Source of the DNA: Streptomyces violaceoruber
GTDB lineage: Bacteria; Actinomycetota; Actinomycetes; Streptomycetales; Streptomycetaceae
Direction of reading: 5' to 3'
Assembly: GCA_000720805.1 (NCBI GenBank)
Contig: JODI01000002.1
Location: forward strand, 124,001-188,000
DNA length: 64,000 nt
Shown: positions 1 to 8,982 of the stretch, piece by piece
How positions within the stretch are numbered: position 1 is the first letter of the stretch
How the letters are laid out: the number at the start of each line of letters is the position of its first letter
The notes under the pieces: model-generated
Databases searched by the model: none
The model's input: the letters and a program-made list of their open reading frames with translations, nothing else
What the model was told of the DNA's origin: nothing
Translations under genes and position numbers: made by a program

Positions 1-501
1 GGAGGCGGCGGTGAAGGCGACCTGGCCTCGCTGGTAGGCGATGAGCGGCAGCGGGGTGCGGGCCGCGATCTGCTCCAGCTGGGCGACCAGGCCGTCCTGC
101 GGGGCGGCGACCAGGTAGTGCGGCAGGACGAGGAGGGCGTCCGCGCCGGCTTCCTCGGCGATGCGGGCGAAGCGGGCGGCCTGCGCCCAGCCGTAGCCGA
201 TCCCGGCGACCACGGGTACGCGTCCGCCGGCCTCCTCGACCGTGATGCTGACGACCTGGCGGTACTCGTCCTCGTCCAGGGAGAAGAACTCGCCGGTGCC
301 GCAGGCGGGGAAGACGGCGCCGGGGGCGGTGGCGATCTGGGCCGCGACGTACGCGCGGAAGCCGTCCGGGTCGAGGGAGCCGTCGGCGTGGAAGCTGGTC
401 AGCGGGAAGGACAGCACGCCGTTCGCCATGCCTTCCTCAAGGCGCCGCGTCACAGTGTCGGTGTCGGTGTCGAACTTCACCGTCGTCATCTCCCTCGTCA
501 T
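1..501 (-). CDS. kdgD: 5-dehydro-4-deoxyglucarate dehydratase, C-terminus cut by window edge
   Basis: Only the first 167 codons are inside the window; the rest lies beyond base 1. The visible product belongs to the dihydrodipicolinate synthase/N-acetylneuraminate lyase superfamily. It has an early segment GVLSFPLTSFHADGSLD, then PACGTGEFFSLDEDEYRQVV and VPVVAGIGYG, which fit the glucarate/galactarate branch (dehydration and decarboxylation of 5-dehydro-4-deoxy-D-glucarate to 2-oxoglutarate semialdehyde in the cytosol). Two in-frame ATG codons (ends at 501 and 489) are possible; I took the longer. The gene is divergent from an IclR regulator, the usual layout for a sugar-acid catabolic gene. 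An inverted repeat lies just upstream of its start. The exact substrate is inferred from family similarity. Confidence 0.8.
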   Translation of the reverse strand, partial: MTREMTTVKFDTDTDTVTRRLEEGMANGVLSFPLTSFHADGSLDPDGFRAYVAAQIATAPGAVFPACGTGEFFSLDEDEYRQVVSITVEEAGGRVPVVAGIGYGWAQAARFARIAEEAGADALLVLPHYLVAAPQDGLVAQLEQIAARTPLPLIAYQRGQVAFTAAS

Positions 502-516
502 CTGCCCACCCAGCCG

Positions 517-536
517 CCATCTACGTATGAAGATGG
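517..536. promoter_or_regulatory. Candidate operator between kdgD and the IclR gene
   Basis: The sequence shows CCATCT, eight bases, then AGATGG: a perfect 6-bp inverted repeat lying 16-35 bases upstream of the kdgD ATG and about 95 bases from the regulator start. The position suits a repressor site for the divergent IclR protein. The functional role is inferred from position and symmetry only. Confidence 0.35.
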
Positions 537-629
537 AGGTTAGATACGCGAACGCGGCCCGTCAAGGTGCCGCCAGGTGCGGTCCCCCGCCAGGACCCCG
601 CGCCCGCGCCCCCCGCTTACGATCGACGC

Positions 630-1418
630 ATGTCGGAGACAGGGGGCGTCCGCGAGGTGAAGTCGGCCGCACGCACGGTCGAGCTGCTGGAGCTGCTCGC
701 CGCGCGGGGCGATCGTCCGGCGCGGCTGCAGGAGCTCGCGGACGAGCTGGGCGTGCCGCGCAGCTCGATGTACGCGCTGCTGCAGACCCTGATCTCGCGC
801 GGCTGGGTCCGCACCGACGTCACCGGTTCGCTCTACGGCATCGGCATCCACGCCCTGCTCACCGGCACCAGCTACCTCGACTCCGACCCGCGCGTGCGCG
901 TCGTACGGCCGTATCTCGACGAGGCCTCCGAATCGCTCGGCGAGACGATCCACATGGGGCGGCTGGACGGCCGGGGCGTGGCGTATCTGGCGACCCGCGA
1001 GTCGCACGAGTACCTGCGGACCATCAGCCGGGTGGGGCGGCGGCTGCCGGCGCACGTGGGCGCGCTGGGCAAGGCGTTGCTGGCCGAGCGGGACGACGCG
1101 GAACTGCCCGAGGGACCGTACGAGGCGCTCACCCGGAACTCGCACACCGGTCGCGAGTCACTGGCGGCGGATCTGGCGCGGGTCCGCGAGCGCGGCTACT
1201 CCGTCGACCGCGAGGAGGGCGTCCTCGGCATCGTCGGCTTCGGTTTCGCCCTTCGCTACGACTCCCCCGCGCAGGACGCGATCAGTTGCTCGGTCCCGGT
1301 GGCCCGGCTGACGCCGGAACACGAGGAGCGGATCGTCGCGGTGATGCGGGAGATCAGGGCCAAGATCGAGGCGACGGCGACGGCCCACGCGGCGGGCGGG
1401 GCCCCGCAGTGGCGTTGA
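630..1418 (+). CDS. IclR-family transcriptional regulator
   Basis: 262 residues, normal for the family. Residues about 10-65 form an N-terminal winged helix-turn-helix (SAARTVELLELLAARG, then LGVPRSSMYALLQTLISRGW). The rest is the IclR effector-binding domain, with GETIHMGRLDGRGVAYLATR, VGALGKALLAE and a C-terminal ISCSVPVARLTPEH segment. I chose the ATG at 630 because the domain begins soon after it; an in-frame ATG at 567 would add 21 Pro/Ala-rich residues unlike the family. It is divergent from the kdgD-like gene and probably controls it, as IclR proteins often regulate the adjacent catabolic operon. The ligand cannot be read from the sequence. Confidence 0.9.
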   Translation: MSETGGVREVKSAARTVELLELLAARGDRPARLQELADELGVPRSSMYALLQTLISRGWVRTDVTGSLYGIGIHALLTGTSYLDSDPRVRVVRPYLDEASESLGETIHMGRLDGRGVAYLATRESHEYLRTISRVGRRLPAHVGALGKALLAERDDAELPEGPYEALTRNSHTGRESLAADLARVRERGYSVDREEGVLGIVGFGFALRYDSPAQDAISCSVPVARLTPEHEERIVAVMREIRAKIEATATAHAAGGAPQWR

Positions 1419-1466
1419 CGCGCCCGCCGTGGGCCACCTCGCGGCCCTGACCGGACCGATGCCCGG

Positions 1467-2480
1467 TCACGAGAACTCGTACGCCTCCACCTCCGCGAGA
1501 TACCGCGCCCGCCGCTCCTCGTCGTGCTCCAGGAAGGACGCGAGGAAGGAGTTGCGGGCCAGTTCCCGCAGCTGGTCCTCGCTCAGGCCCAGCGCCTGGC
1601 GCACGGCGTCGAAGTTGTCGCCCGCGTAGCCGCCGAAGTAGGCCGGGTCGTCGGAGTTGACCGTGCACAGCAGGCCGGCCTCCAGCATGGCGGGCAGCGG
1701 GTGGTCGCCGAGGACGTCGACCGTGCGCAGGCGGACGTTGGACAGGGGGCACAGGGTGAGCGGGACGCGTTCGCGCACCAGCCGTTCGACCAGCGCGGGA
1801 TCCTCCACGCAGCGCAGCCCGTGGTCTATCCGCTCGACGCCGAGCACGTCCAGGGCCTCGGTGATGTACTCCGGCGGACCCTCCTCTCCGGCGTGCGCCA
1901 CCCGCCTGAGGCCGAGGGCGGCGGCGGCCTCGTACACCTCGCGGAACTTCACCGGCGGATGCCCGACCTCGGCCGAGTCCAGCCCGACGCCGACGATCCG
2001 GTCGAGGTACGGCTTCGCGGCCTGAAGGGTCTCGAGCGCCGACTCGGCGGATTCGTCGCGCAGGAAGCACAGGATCAGCTGCGTGGAGACGCCGTGCGCC
2101 TCCTCGCTCTTGCCCAGCGCCCGCCACAGCCCCTCGACGACGGTCCCCATGCCGACGCCCCGGGCGAGGTGGGCCTGCGGGTCGAAGAAGATCTCCGCGT
2201 GCCGCACCCCCTGCGCGGCGGCCCGGGCCAGGTAGGCGTTCGCCAGGTCCTCGAAGTCCCGCTCGGTCCGGAGGACGGCCATGAGCTCGTAGTACAGGTT
2301 CAGGAAGGACTGCAGATCCTCGAACCGGTACGCCTCGCGGAGCTCGTCCGTGTCCGCGTACGGCAACGACACGCCGTTGCGGGCGGCGAGCTCGAAGGCC
2401 AGCTCGGGTTCCAGCGTGCCTTCGATGTGGAGGTGCAGTTCTGCTTTGGGGAGGGACATCAAAGCATCGTACGGCCGCAT
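1467..2480 (-). CDS. Adenine deaminase (adenosine-deaminase superfamily)
   Basis: 337 residues of an amidohydrolase-fold zinc deaminase. Zinc ligands start at residues 16 and 18 (AELHLHIEGTLEP), followed by HAGEE, RIDHG and the late VNSDDPAYF aspartate motif. Automatic annotation would probably call it adenosine deaminase. However, the stretch HAGEEGPPEYITEALDVLGV, the segment after RIDHG, and the ending SDDPAYFGGY match the adenine deaminase branch (Pseudomonas and fungal Aah1 type) as I remember it. That would make it adenine to hypoxanthine plus ammonia in purine salvage. The ATG at 2480 overlaps the stop of the upstream RNase Z gene as TAATG, suggesting translational coupling. A second ATG at 2459 is equally compatible with the domain start. 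Confidence 0.8.
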   Translation of the reverse strand: MRPYDALMSLPKAELHLHIEGTLEPELAFELAARNGVSLPYADTDELREAYRFEDLQSFLNLYYELMAVLRTERDFEDLANAYLARAAAQGVRHAEIFFDPQAHLARGVGMGTVVEGLWRALGKSEEAHGVSTQLILCFLRDESAESALETLQAAKPYLDRIVGVGLDSAEVGHPPVKFREVYEAAAALGLRRVAHAGEEGPPEYITEALDVLGVERIDHGLRCVEDPALVERLVRERVPLTLCPLSNVRLRTVDVLGDHPLPAMLEAGLLCTVNSDDPAYFGGYAGDNFDAVRQALGLSEDQLRELARNSFLASFLEHDEERRARYLAEVEAYEFS

Positions 2481-3385
2481 TACCGCCGTTTCGGAACCGG
2501 GACCCTCAGCAGATCGTGCGCGACGGTCAGCTCCCCGTCGAACCCGGCGGCCCGCGCCTGCCGCTCGAACTCCTCCGGCTCCGAGTAGCGCTGGCTGAAG
2601 TGGGTGAGCACGAGATGCCGTACGCCGGCGTCCCGGGCGACCCGGGCGGCCTGACCGGCGGTCAGATGGCCGTGTTCGACGGCCAGTTGCTCGTCCTCGT
2701 CGAGGAAGGTCGACTCGATGACGAGCAGGTCGCAGCCCTCGGCGAGCGCGTGCACGCCGTCGCAGAGCCGGGTGTCCATGACGAACGCGAACCGCTGCCC
2801 GCGCCGCGTCTCGCTGACCTCGTCCAGAGTGACGCCGTTCAGTACGCCCTCCCGCTGGATCCGTCCGACGTCCGGGCCCTTGACGCCGTGGGCGGCGAGC
2901 CGGTCGGGCAGCATGCGGCGGCCGTCGGGCTCGACGAGGCGGTAGCCGTAGGACTCGACGGGGTGGGAGAGCTTGCGGGCCTCCAGGGTGCAGCCGCCCG
3001 GCTCGGCGATCACCCCGTCCGCGCTCACCGGCACCTCGACGATCTCGACCGTCTCCCGGTAGGCGGTGGCGTACCGGAGCCGGTCGAAGAAACGCTGCCC
3101 GGACTTCGGGTAGTGCGCGGTGACCTCGTGCGGAACCCGGTCGAGGTTGATCCGCTGGATGACTCCGGCGAGGCCGAGCGAATGGTCCCCGTGGAAGTGC
3201 GTGACGCAGATCCGGTTGAGGTCGTGCGCGGCGACCCCGGCTCGCAGCATCTGCCGCTGTGTGCCCTCGCCGGGGTCGAAGAGGATGCCCTCGCCGTCCC
3301 AGCGCAGCAGATAGCCGTTGTGGTTGCGGTGCCGGGTCGGGACCTGGCTGGCGGTGCCGAGGACGACCAACTCACGTACGGACAC
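2480..3385 (-). CDS. rnz: Ribonuclease Z (ElaC family)
   Basis: 301 residues with a metallo-beta-lactamase fold. The metal site THFHGDH carries H63, H65, D67 and H68, followed by further ligands near FVMDT and the late LTHFSQRY. The N-terminus [19 protein letters not shown] and the [10 protein letters not shown] motif identify the tRNA 3'-processing nuclease that cleaves after the discriminator base of tRNA precursors. The start is GTG at 3385. No clear Shine-Dalgarno is visible, so a slightly later in-frame GTG is possible. It is followed directly by the deaminase gene (overlapping stop/start). Confidence 0.92.
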   Translation of the reverse strand: MSVRELVVLGTASQVPTRHRNHNGYLLRWDGEGILFDPGEGTQRQMLRAGVAAHDLNRICVTHFHGDHSLGLAGVIQRINLDRVPHEVTAHYPKSGQRFFDRLRYATAYRETVEIVEVPVSADGVIAEPGGCTLEARKLSHPVESYGYRLVEPDGRRMLPDRLAAHGVKGPDVGRIQREGVLNGVTLDEVSETRRGQRFAFVMDTRLCDGVHALAEGCDLLVIESTFLDEDEQLAVEHGHLTAGQAARVARDAGVRHLVLTHFSQRYSEPEEFERQARAAGFDGELTVAHDLLRVPVPKRR

Positions 3386-3410
3386 GAGGATGTGCTTTCG
3401 ATTTCAGCCG

Positions 3411-3440
3411 GGGTCAGCAGGGGTCAGCCGGGGTCAGCCG
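3411..3440. repeat. Three tandem decamers at the 3' end of the HIT gene
   Basis: GGGTCAGC(A/C)G occurs three times head to tail. The last copy contains the stop codon of the HIT gene (read on the minus strand) and the others follow it. It looks like a small slippage expansion; no function is apparent. Confidence 0.7.
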
Positions 3441-3787
3441 GGAGGCCACTGCAGGCCGCGGCCGCCGAGGACGTGGGCGTGGGCGTGCCACACGGTCTGG
3501 CCGGCGCCGCTGCCCGTGTTGAAGACGATGCGGTAGCTGTCCAGCTTCTCCTCGTCGGCGATGACCTGGGTCTCGCGCAGGACGTCGGCGGCGAGTTCCG
3601 GGGCGGCGGTGGCGAGCGCGGCGGCGTCCACGTGGTGGGCCTTCGGGATCACCAGCACGTGCGTGGGCGCCTGGGGGTTGATGTCCCGGAACGCGACGGT
3701 GGTGTCGGTCTCGCGGACGATCGTCGCCGGGATCTGCCCCGCGACGATCTTGCAGAACAGGCAGTCGTCCTGCGGTTCGCCTGTCAT
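3434..3787 (-). CDS. HIT-family nucleotide hydrolase (HinT-like)
   Basis: 117 residues covering a complete histidine-triad domain. It starts with the typical DDCLFCKIVAGQIPA and a Cys-x-x-Cys, has the core HVLVIPKAHH, and ends with the catalytic triad HAHAH at residues 101-105 followed by VLGGRGLQWPPG. HinT-like proteins hydrolyse nucleoside phosphoramidates and aminoacyl-adenylates. The start is supported by GAGGAGA eight bases upstream of the ATG. It lies between the tricorn protease gene and rnz on the same strand; the physiological substrate is unknown. Confidence 0.9.
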   Translation of the reverse strand: MTGEPQDDCLFCKIVAGQIPATIVRETDTTVAFRDINPQAPTHVLVIPKAHHVDAAALATAAPELAADVLRETQVIADEEKLDSYRIVFNTGSGAGQTVWHAHAHVLGGRGLQWPPG

Positions 3788-3887
3788 ATGTGGCTCTCCT
3801 CACGCCGGGTGATCTCTGACGAGGGCATGGTAGCGAGGCCCGGGGCCCCCCTCCTGTCCGAGCGAGTCGGGCGGGGTCCCCGGGCCC

Positions 3888-6800
3888 TCACGGCAACGAG
3901 GGCGGCAGCTTGGCGGGGTTCTCCTCCAGCGCCGCCAACGCCAGCCGCACCGCCTCGTCCAGCTGGACGTCCCGCCCCGCCGCATAGTCCTGCGGTCGCT
4001 GTACGACCTCCACGTCCGGGTCGACACCGTGGTTCTCCACGCCCCACTCGTACCCCTCCAGCCAGAAGGCGTACTTGGGCTGGGTGATCAGCGTGCCGTC
4101 GACCAGGCGGTACCGGCTGTCGATCCCGATCACGCCGCCCCACGTCCGTACACCGACCACCGGCCCGATTCCCAGCGCCTTGATCGCCGCGTTGACGATG
4201 TCCCCGTCGGAGCCGGAGAACTCGTTGGCGACGGCGACGACCGGCCCGCGGGGCGCGTCCTCGGGGTAGCTGTACGGCCGCATCCCGCGCGGCACGCCCC
4301 AGCCGACGATCCGCCGGGCCAGCTTCTCGACGACGAGCTGGGAGGTGTGCCCGCCCCGGTTCTCCCGGACGTCGACGACCAGGCCCTCACGGGCGACCTC
4401 GACGCGCAGGTCGCGGTGGATCTGGGCCCAGCCGGGCGCCTGCATGTCGGGCACGTGCAGATAGCCGAGCCGACCGCCGGACTTCTCGTGCACGTACGCC
4501 CGCCGGTCGGCGACCCACGCGTGGTAGCGCAGCGGTTCCTCGTCGGCGACCGGGACGACGACCGCGTGCCGCAGCTCGCCCCCGCCGGACGGTGAGATCG
4601 TCAGCTCGACCGGCTTGCCCGCCGTACCGACGAGGAGCGGGGCGGGCCCGGTGACCGGGTCGACCGGCACTCCGCCCACCGCGACGATCGCGTCCCCGGC
4701 GCGCACCGCGACGCCGGGCGCGGCGAGCGGGGAGCGGGCGTCGGGGTCGGAGGTCTCGGTCGGCAGGATGCGGTCGATGCGCCACTGTGCCGACCCCTGG
4801 GGGCCGTCCTCGTGGCGGGAGATGTCCGCGCCGAGGAGCCCTTGACGGGGTCCGCCGCCGTGACCGCCGCGCGGCATGACGTAGGCGTGCGAGGTGCCGA
4901 GTTCGCCCTGCAGCTCCCAGAGCAGGTCGACGAGGTCGTCGTGGGTGGCGACCCGGTCCACCACGGGTCGGTAGCGGTCGAGGACGCCGGTCCAGTCGAC
5001 GCCGTTCATGTCCGCGCGCCAGAAGTGGTCGCGCATGATGCGGCCGGTCTCCTCGTACATCTGCCGCCACTCGGCAGACGGGTCGACCAGGTGCCGGATC
5101 CGGGAGAGGTCGACGGTGACGTTGGTGTCGCTGTCGTCGTCGTTGGAGGCGCGCCGGTCGCTGGGGACGACCTTGAGCCGTCCGTCGGTCCACAGCAGGA
5201 CCCGCTTGCCGTCGCCGCTGACCGCGAAGTGGTCGGCGTCGGAGGCGAGGTGCTCGATGCGCTGCTGGGCGAGGTCGTACCGCTCCAGCTCGGTCTTCGG
5301 GTCGGGGTCGTCGGGAGTGGCCCGGGAGGAGCCGAGGACGCCCTGGACGGGGTGCCGCAGCCACAGCACGCCGTCCTTCGCGGCCCGCAGGTTGGAGTAG
5401 CGGGCCGCCTCCACCGGGAACGGCACGATCCGGTCGGCGAGGCCCTCCAGGTCGATGCGGGTGGCCGGAGTGCCCTCGCTGTCGGGGGTCTCGTCCTTGT
5501 CCGGCGCCTCGAAGGGGAGGCCGTGCCGCTGCGGGCCGAACGGCGAGGGCGTCGTCGCGGCCAGGGTGATCAGGTGCGGACGGTCGCCGACCACGAAGGC
5601 GAGGTCGAAGACGTGTTCGTCGTAGACCGGGTCGAAGGAGCGGTTGGAGAGGAAGGCGAGGTGCTTGCCGTCGAGGGTGAACGCGGGCGCGTAGTCCTGG
5701 AAGCGCAGCGGGGTCGCCTCGGTGACCGACAGGTCGGTGGTGTTGGCGAGCCGCAGCTGACGCAGGGGAGGCGGGCCGGGGTGCGACCAGGCGAGCCAGG
5801 CGGAGTCGGGTGAGAAGACGAGGCCGGAGACGTCGCCGTCCTCGCTGCGGTCGACCTCGCGGACCTCGCCGGTCTCCCGTTCGACGAGCAGCACGCGTCC
5901 GTCGTGCGCGGCGACCGCGGCCCGGCTGCCGTCGGGGGCCATGGCGAGTGAGAGGACGCGGCCGAGCCGGCCGGCGGCGAGGCGGCGCGGGGTGGCGCCG
6001 GGGGCGAGGCCGGTGGCGGGCGCGAACTCCAGGGCGTCGTCGCCCTCCGCGTCCGTCACCCACACCACCCATTCCTCGCCGTCGGCGCGGAAGGTGCGGG
6101 GCAGCCGGGCCCGCACGCCGGGTTCGGCGGCGAGCGCGCGGGTGGGCCCGGAGCGGTGGGTGACCCAGTGCACGGTGCCGCGGACGCTGATGGCGCTGCC
6201 GCGAGCCGTGTGGTCGGGAGCGCCGGAGCCGAACCAGCGGGCGGCGTTCACCGGGAACGGCTGCCGGTCGACGCGCTGGCCCCCGAGCCGTATCTCCAGC
6301 CGGCGCGGCTCGGCGCCGTCCAGGTCGTCGAGGATCCACAGCTCGCCCGCACTCGCGTACACGACCCGGGTCCCGTCACCGGCGGCGTGCCGGGCGTAGA
6401 AACCGTCGACAGGGGTGTGCCGGCGCAGGTCGGAGCCGTCGGCGAGGGAGGAGTACAGGGCGCCGACGCCTTCGTGGTCGGACAGGAAGGCGATCCGGTC
6501 ACCCGCCCAGAGCGGGTACTCCAGGTTTCCGTCCAGCTCTTCGTGCAGCCGCACGAACTCGCCGTCGCCCTCGCGGTCGATCCACAGCTTGCCCGCCGTG
6601 CCGCCCCGGTACCGCTTCCACCAGGCCGCCTCGCGTCCCATCGGCGGGGACACCACGACCGTGCCCCCGGCTCCCTGGGCGACGTCGCCGACGAGGCCGT
6701 ACGGCAGCCGGGTGGCGGGACCGCCGTCGAGCGGGACGGCGTGCGCCCACTTGCGGCGCAGGTTCGCCTGGCCGTGCGTGGTGACCGCGAGGACCTGTCC

Positions 6801-7112
6801 GTCGGGGGTCCAGCCGCGGACCTGGGTCTGCGCACTGCCCCAGTGGGTGAGGCGGGTGGAGGGGCCGCCGTCGACCGGGGCGACGTGCACCTCGGGGGCG
6901 CCGTCGCGGGTCGAGGTCCAGGCGACGGTCGTGCCGTCGGGCGAGATACGGGGGTGGGTCACCGGCACGTTGTCGGCGCTCACCCGCCAGGGCCGGCCAC
7001 CGTCGAGCGGGGCGAGCCACACGTCGTCCTCGGCGGTGAAGGCGACCAACTCGCCGTGCGGATGCGGATACCGGAAATACGCAGGAGAACCCGACGTCGC
7101 TGGCTGTGTCAC
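3888..7112 (-). CDS. Tricorn protease homologue
   Basis: 1074 residues, matching archaeal tricorn (about 1070). The N-terminal half is two beta-propellers full of PDG/PDS blades (ISPDGTTVAWTSTRDG). A PDZ-like segment lies around residues 800-850 (LAAPGVAVRAGDAIVAVGGV). The C-terminal catalytic core carries every key residue: S741-H742 in TSHAYVMPRGG, nucleophile S968 in FSGSDGDI, and E1026 in VENHGVDPD. By analogy it is a cytosolic serine protease that trims peptides released by the proteasome or other proteases. Streptomyces has proteasomes, so that role is plausible. The start is GTG at 7112, with AGGGTGA upstream. Confidence 0.93.
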   Translation of the reverse strand: MTQPATSGSPAYFRYPHPHGELVAFTAEDDVWLAPLDGGRPWRVSADNVPVTHPRISPDGTTVAWTSTRDGAPEVHVAPVDGGPSTRLTHWGSAQTQVRGWTPDGQVLAVTTHGQANLRRKWAHAVPLDGGPATRLPYGLVGDVAQGAGGTVVVSPPMGREAAWWKRYRGGTAGKLWIDREGDGEFVRLHEELDGNLEYPLWAGDRIAFLSDHEGVGALYSSLADGSDLRRHTPVDGFYARHAAGDGTRVVYASAGELWILDDLDGAEPRRLEIRLGGQRVDRQPFPVNAARWFGSGAPDHTARGSAISVRGTVHWVTHRSGPTRALAAEPGVRARLPRTFRADGEEWVVWVTDAEGDDALEFAPATGLAPGATPRRLAAGRLGRVLSLAMAPDGSRAAVAAHDGRVLLVERETGEVREVDRSEDGDVSGLVFSPDSAWLAWSHPGPPPLRQLRLANTTDLSVTEATPLRFQDYAPAFTLDGKHLAFLSNRSFDPVYDEHVFDLAFVVGDRPHLITLAATTPSPFGPQRHGLPFEAPDKDETPDSEGTPATRIDLEGLADRIVPFPVEAARYSNLRAAKDGVLWLRHPVQGVLGSSRATPDDPDPKTELERYDLAQQRIEHLASDADHFAVSGDGKRVLLWTDGRLKVVPSDRRASNDDDSDTNVTVDLSRIRHLVDPSAEWRQMYEETGRIMRDHFWRADMNGVDWTGVLDRYRPVVDRVATHDDLVDLLWELQGELGTSHAYVMPRGGHGGGPRQGLLGADISRHEDGPQGSAQWRIDRILPTETSDPDARSPLAAPGVAVRAGDAIVAVGGVPVDPVTGPAPLLVGTAGKPVELTISPSGGGELRHAVVVPVADEEPLRYHAWVADRRAYVHEKSGGRLGYLHVPDMQAPGWAQIHRDLRVEVAREGLVVDVRENRGGHTSQLVVEKLARRIVGWGVPRGMRPYSYPEDAPRGPVVAVANEFSGSDGDIVNAAIKALGIGPVVGVRTWGGVIGIDSRYRLVDGTLITQPKYAFWLEGYEWGVENHGVDPDVEVVQRPQDYAAGRDVQLDEAVRLALAALEENPAKLPPSLP

Positions 7113-7186
7113 CCGATCACCCTACGCACGCACACCACCCGAGACCAGAGGTTCCGATCACTTGGCCACGCACCGCCGCGGGCAGG

Positions 7187-7726
7187 TCACTTGCCCTGGA
7201 CCGGCCAGCAGGTGGGGTCGCCCTGGCACCAGATGGTCCGGGTGACGGTCACCGTGACGGTGGGCCCGGGCTGTCCGGGCTGTCCGGGGTTGTTCACGGG
7301 CGGGGTGGTCCTGGCGTTGCAGTCGCCCAGCCCCTCCACGTGGAACCACACCCTGCCGTCGATCTTGGCGGTGAGATCCCCGCGCACACAGGCGCCGCTG
7401 ACGGCACGGGTCACCTTGCCGGTGACGGTGATGTCCTTGCCGTCGTCGGTCTCGCCCTTGCAGTCGACCTCGGCGACCGTGTTCTCGGTCGCGGTCGGTG
7501 TCGCCCCGTCCTCGTACGAGGCCGTGCAGTTCAGCCACCGCACATCGGCCTTCTGCCGCTCCAGCTCCGCCGTCGCGGTCCGGTCGGTCGTATACGCCAC
7601 GGTCGCGGTGTTCAGTCCGCCCGGCTCACAGCCGGCGACCCCGCCCACGACCACCACGGCAAGCCCCGCCACGGCCGCCACACGCTGCCCTCGTGGCAGG
7701 CGCCGGATCCGTCTCAACGCCCCCAT
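7187..7726 (-). CDS. Putative lipoprotein of unknown function
   Basis: 179 residues. A positively charged start (RRIRRLPRGQR) is followed by a hydrophobic stretch AVAGLAVVVVGGVAGC, whose VAGC is a lipobox-like site, so the mature protein is probably lipid-anchored outside the membrane. Mature-domain cysteines occur at CTAS, DCKGE, ACVRG, GDCNA and the C-terminal WCQGDPTCW, compatible with disulfides. A Pro/Gly linker and a TVTVTVTRT segment precede the C-terminus. I do not recognise a family. It sits alone between the tricorn and VOC genes, all on the minus strand. Confidence 0.7.
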   Translation of the reverse strand: MGALRRIRRLPRGQRVAAVAGLAVVVVGGVAGCEPGGLNTATVAYTTDRTATAELERQKADVRWLNCTASYEDGATPTATENTVAEVDCKGETDDGKDITVTGKVTRAVSGACVRGDLTAKIDGRVWFHVEGLGDCNARTTPPVNNPGQPGQPGPTVTVTVTRTIWCQGDPTCWPVQGK

Positions 7727-7822
7727 GAAGGGCAGCCTGCCACCGACAGCCCCACGGCGGTAGAGCGCATAACGGTCACACCGCGCGCCGTCCGCCTCCG
7801 GTCCCGCGCCGCGGCTAGGGCC

Positions 7823-8215
7823 CTAACTCCGCAGCAACAGCCACTCCTGGAGTTCCACCAGGTTGCCCTCCGGATCCTTGAGGTGGGCCGTGCGCATGCG
7901 GTCGGTCATGGGGGCGGGACCGTGCAGGAGGGTGACACCGCGGGCGGTGATCTGCTCGCAGTAGGCGTCCAGGTCGTCCACGCGCAGGACGACCAGGGAG
8001 CGGTGGCCCGTGGCCGTGCCGCCGAGTTCGCCGAGGACCTCGGCCATCATCGCGCGGTCCTGGAGAGCGATGCCCGCCGATCCGGTGGCGGGGCTGAACT
8101 TCTCGTAGGGGCCGCCCGTCGCCCCGGACTGCGGCTTCAGGCCGAGGACTTCGGCGTAGAAGCGGTAGCAGGCGGCGAAGTCGGTGACGAGCAGACGTAC
8201 TTGGGCGAGTTCCAC
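7823..8215 (-). CDS. VOC (glyoxalase/bleomycin-resistance fold) protein
   Basis: 130 residues with the paired beta-alpha-beta-beta-beta modules of the vicinal oxygen chelate fold. It opens with AQVRLLVTDFAACYRFYAEV and has the second module at HRSLVVLRVDDLDAYCEQI. The end, DPEGNLVELQEWL, includes the typical Glu ligand. Such proteins may be metal-dependent enzymes or antibiotic-sequestering proteins; the sequence does not tell which. The start is GTG at 8215, with GGGAGA ten bases upstream. It lies 17 bases downstream of rsmE on the same strand and may share its transcript. Confidence 0.85.
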   Translation of the reverse strand: MELAQVRLLVTDFAACYRFYAEVLGLKPQSGATGGPYEKFSPATGSAGIALQDRAMMAEVLGELGGTATGHRSLVVLRVDDLDAYCEQITARGVTLLHGPAPMTDRMRTAHLKDPEGNLVELQEWLLLRS

Positions 8216-8232
8216 GGCCGTTCTCCCGGAGG

Positions 8233-8982
8233 TCAGGACCAGCGGCCGGTGCGGCCGAGGAGCAGGGCGGTCGCCGCCGTGCCGGCGGTCGACGTACGCA
8301 GCACGGTACGGCCGAGACGGTACGCCTTCGCGCCCGCCTCCTCGAAGAGCGCCAACTCCTCCGGGGAGACGCCTCCTTCGGGGCCGACGACCAGCACGAT
8401 CTCGCCGTCGGCCGGCAGTTCGGCGACCGCGAGCGGCTCACTGCCGTAGTCGCGGTCCTCGTGCAGGACGGCGGCGAAGTCGGCTTCGGCGAGAAGTGCC
8501 GCGACCTGCTTGGTGCTCGCCGCGTCCGCGACCTCGGGAAAGCGCACCCGGCGGGACTGCTTGCCGGCCTCGCGGGCGGTGGCACGCCACTTGGCGAGGG
8601 CCTTCAGACCGCGCTCGCCCTTCCACTGGGTGATGCAGCGGGAGGCGGCCCACGGCACGATCGCGTCGACGCCGGTCTCCGTCATCGTCTCGACGGCCAG
8701 TTCACCGCGGTCGCCCTTGGGGAGGGCCTGGACGACGGTGATGCGCGGGGACTCCTCGGGTTCCTCGGACACCCGCGTCATCTTGACGATCAGCCGGTCC
8801 TTGCCCTCGGTGCCGGTCACCTCGCACCGCGCCCAGCGCCCGGCACCGTCGGTGAGGATCACGGCTTCCCCGGGCCGCAGCCGCTTCACGGACACGGCGT
8901 GCCGTCCCTCGGGGCCGTCCAGGACGTACGGGCCGGCGGCGCCCGCGTCGAGGTGCTCGACGACGAACACCGGCGCGGTCAT
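8233..8982 (-). CDS. rsmE: 16S rRNA (uracil-1498-N3)-methyltransferase
   Basis: 249 residues. The N-terminal PUA-like part (LDGPEGRHAVSVKRLRPGE) precedes a SPOUT methyltransferase domain. The knot motif VVGPEGGVSPEELALFEEAG and the end YRLGRTVLRTSTAGTAATAL, which binds S-adenosylmethionine, are family signatures. It methylates U1498 of 16S rRNA in assembled 30S subunits. Its ATG overlaps the stop of the upstream nitronate monooxygenase-like gene (TGATG), which implies translational coupling. RsmE next to dnaJ-hrcA is a common bacterial context. Confidence 0.93.
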   Translation of the reverse strand: MTAPVFVVEHLDAGAAGPYVLDGPEGRHAVSVKRLRPGEAVILTDGAGRWARCEVTGTEGKDRLIVKMTRVSEEPEESPRITVVQALPKGDRGELAVETMTETGVDAIVPWAASRCITQWKGERGLKALAKWRATAREAGKQSRRVRFPEVADAASTKQVAALLAEADFAAVLHEDRDYGSEPLAVAELPADGEIVLVVGPEGGVSPEELALFEEAGAKAYRLGRTVLRTSTAGTAATALLLGRTGRWS

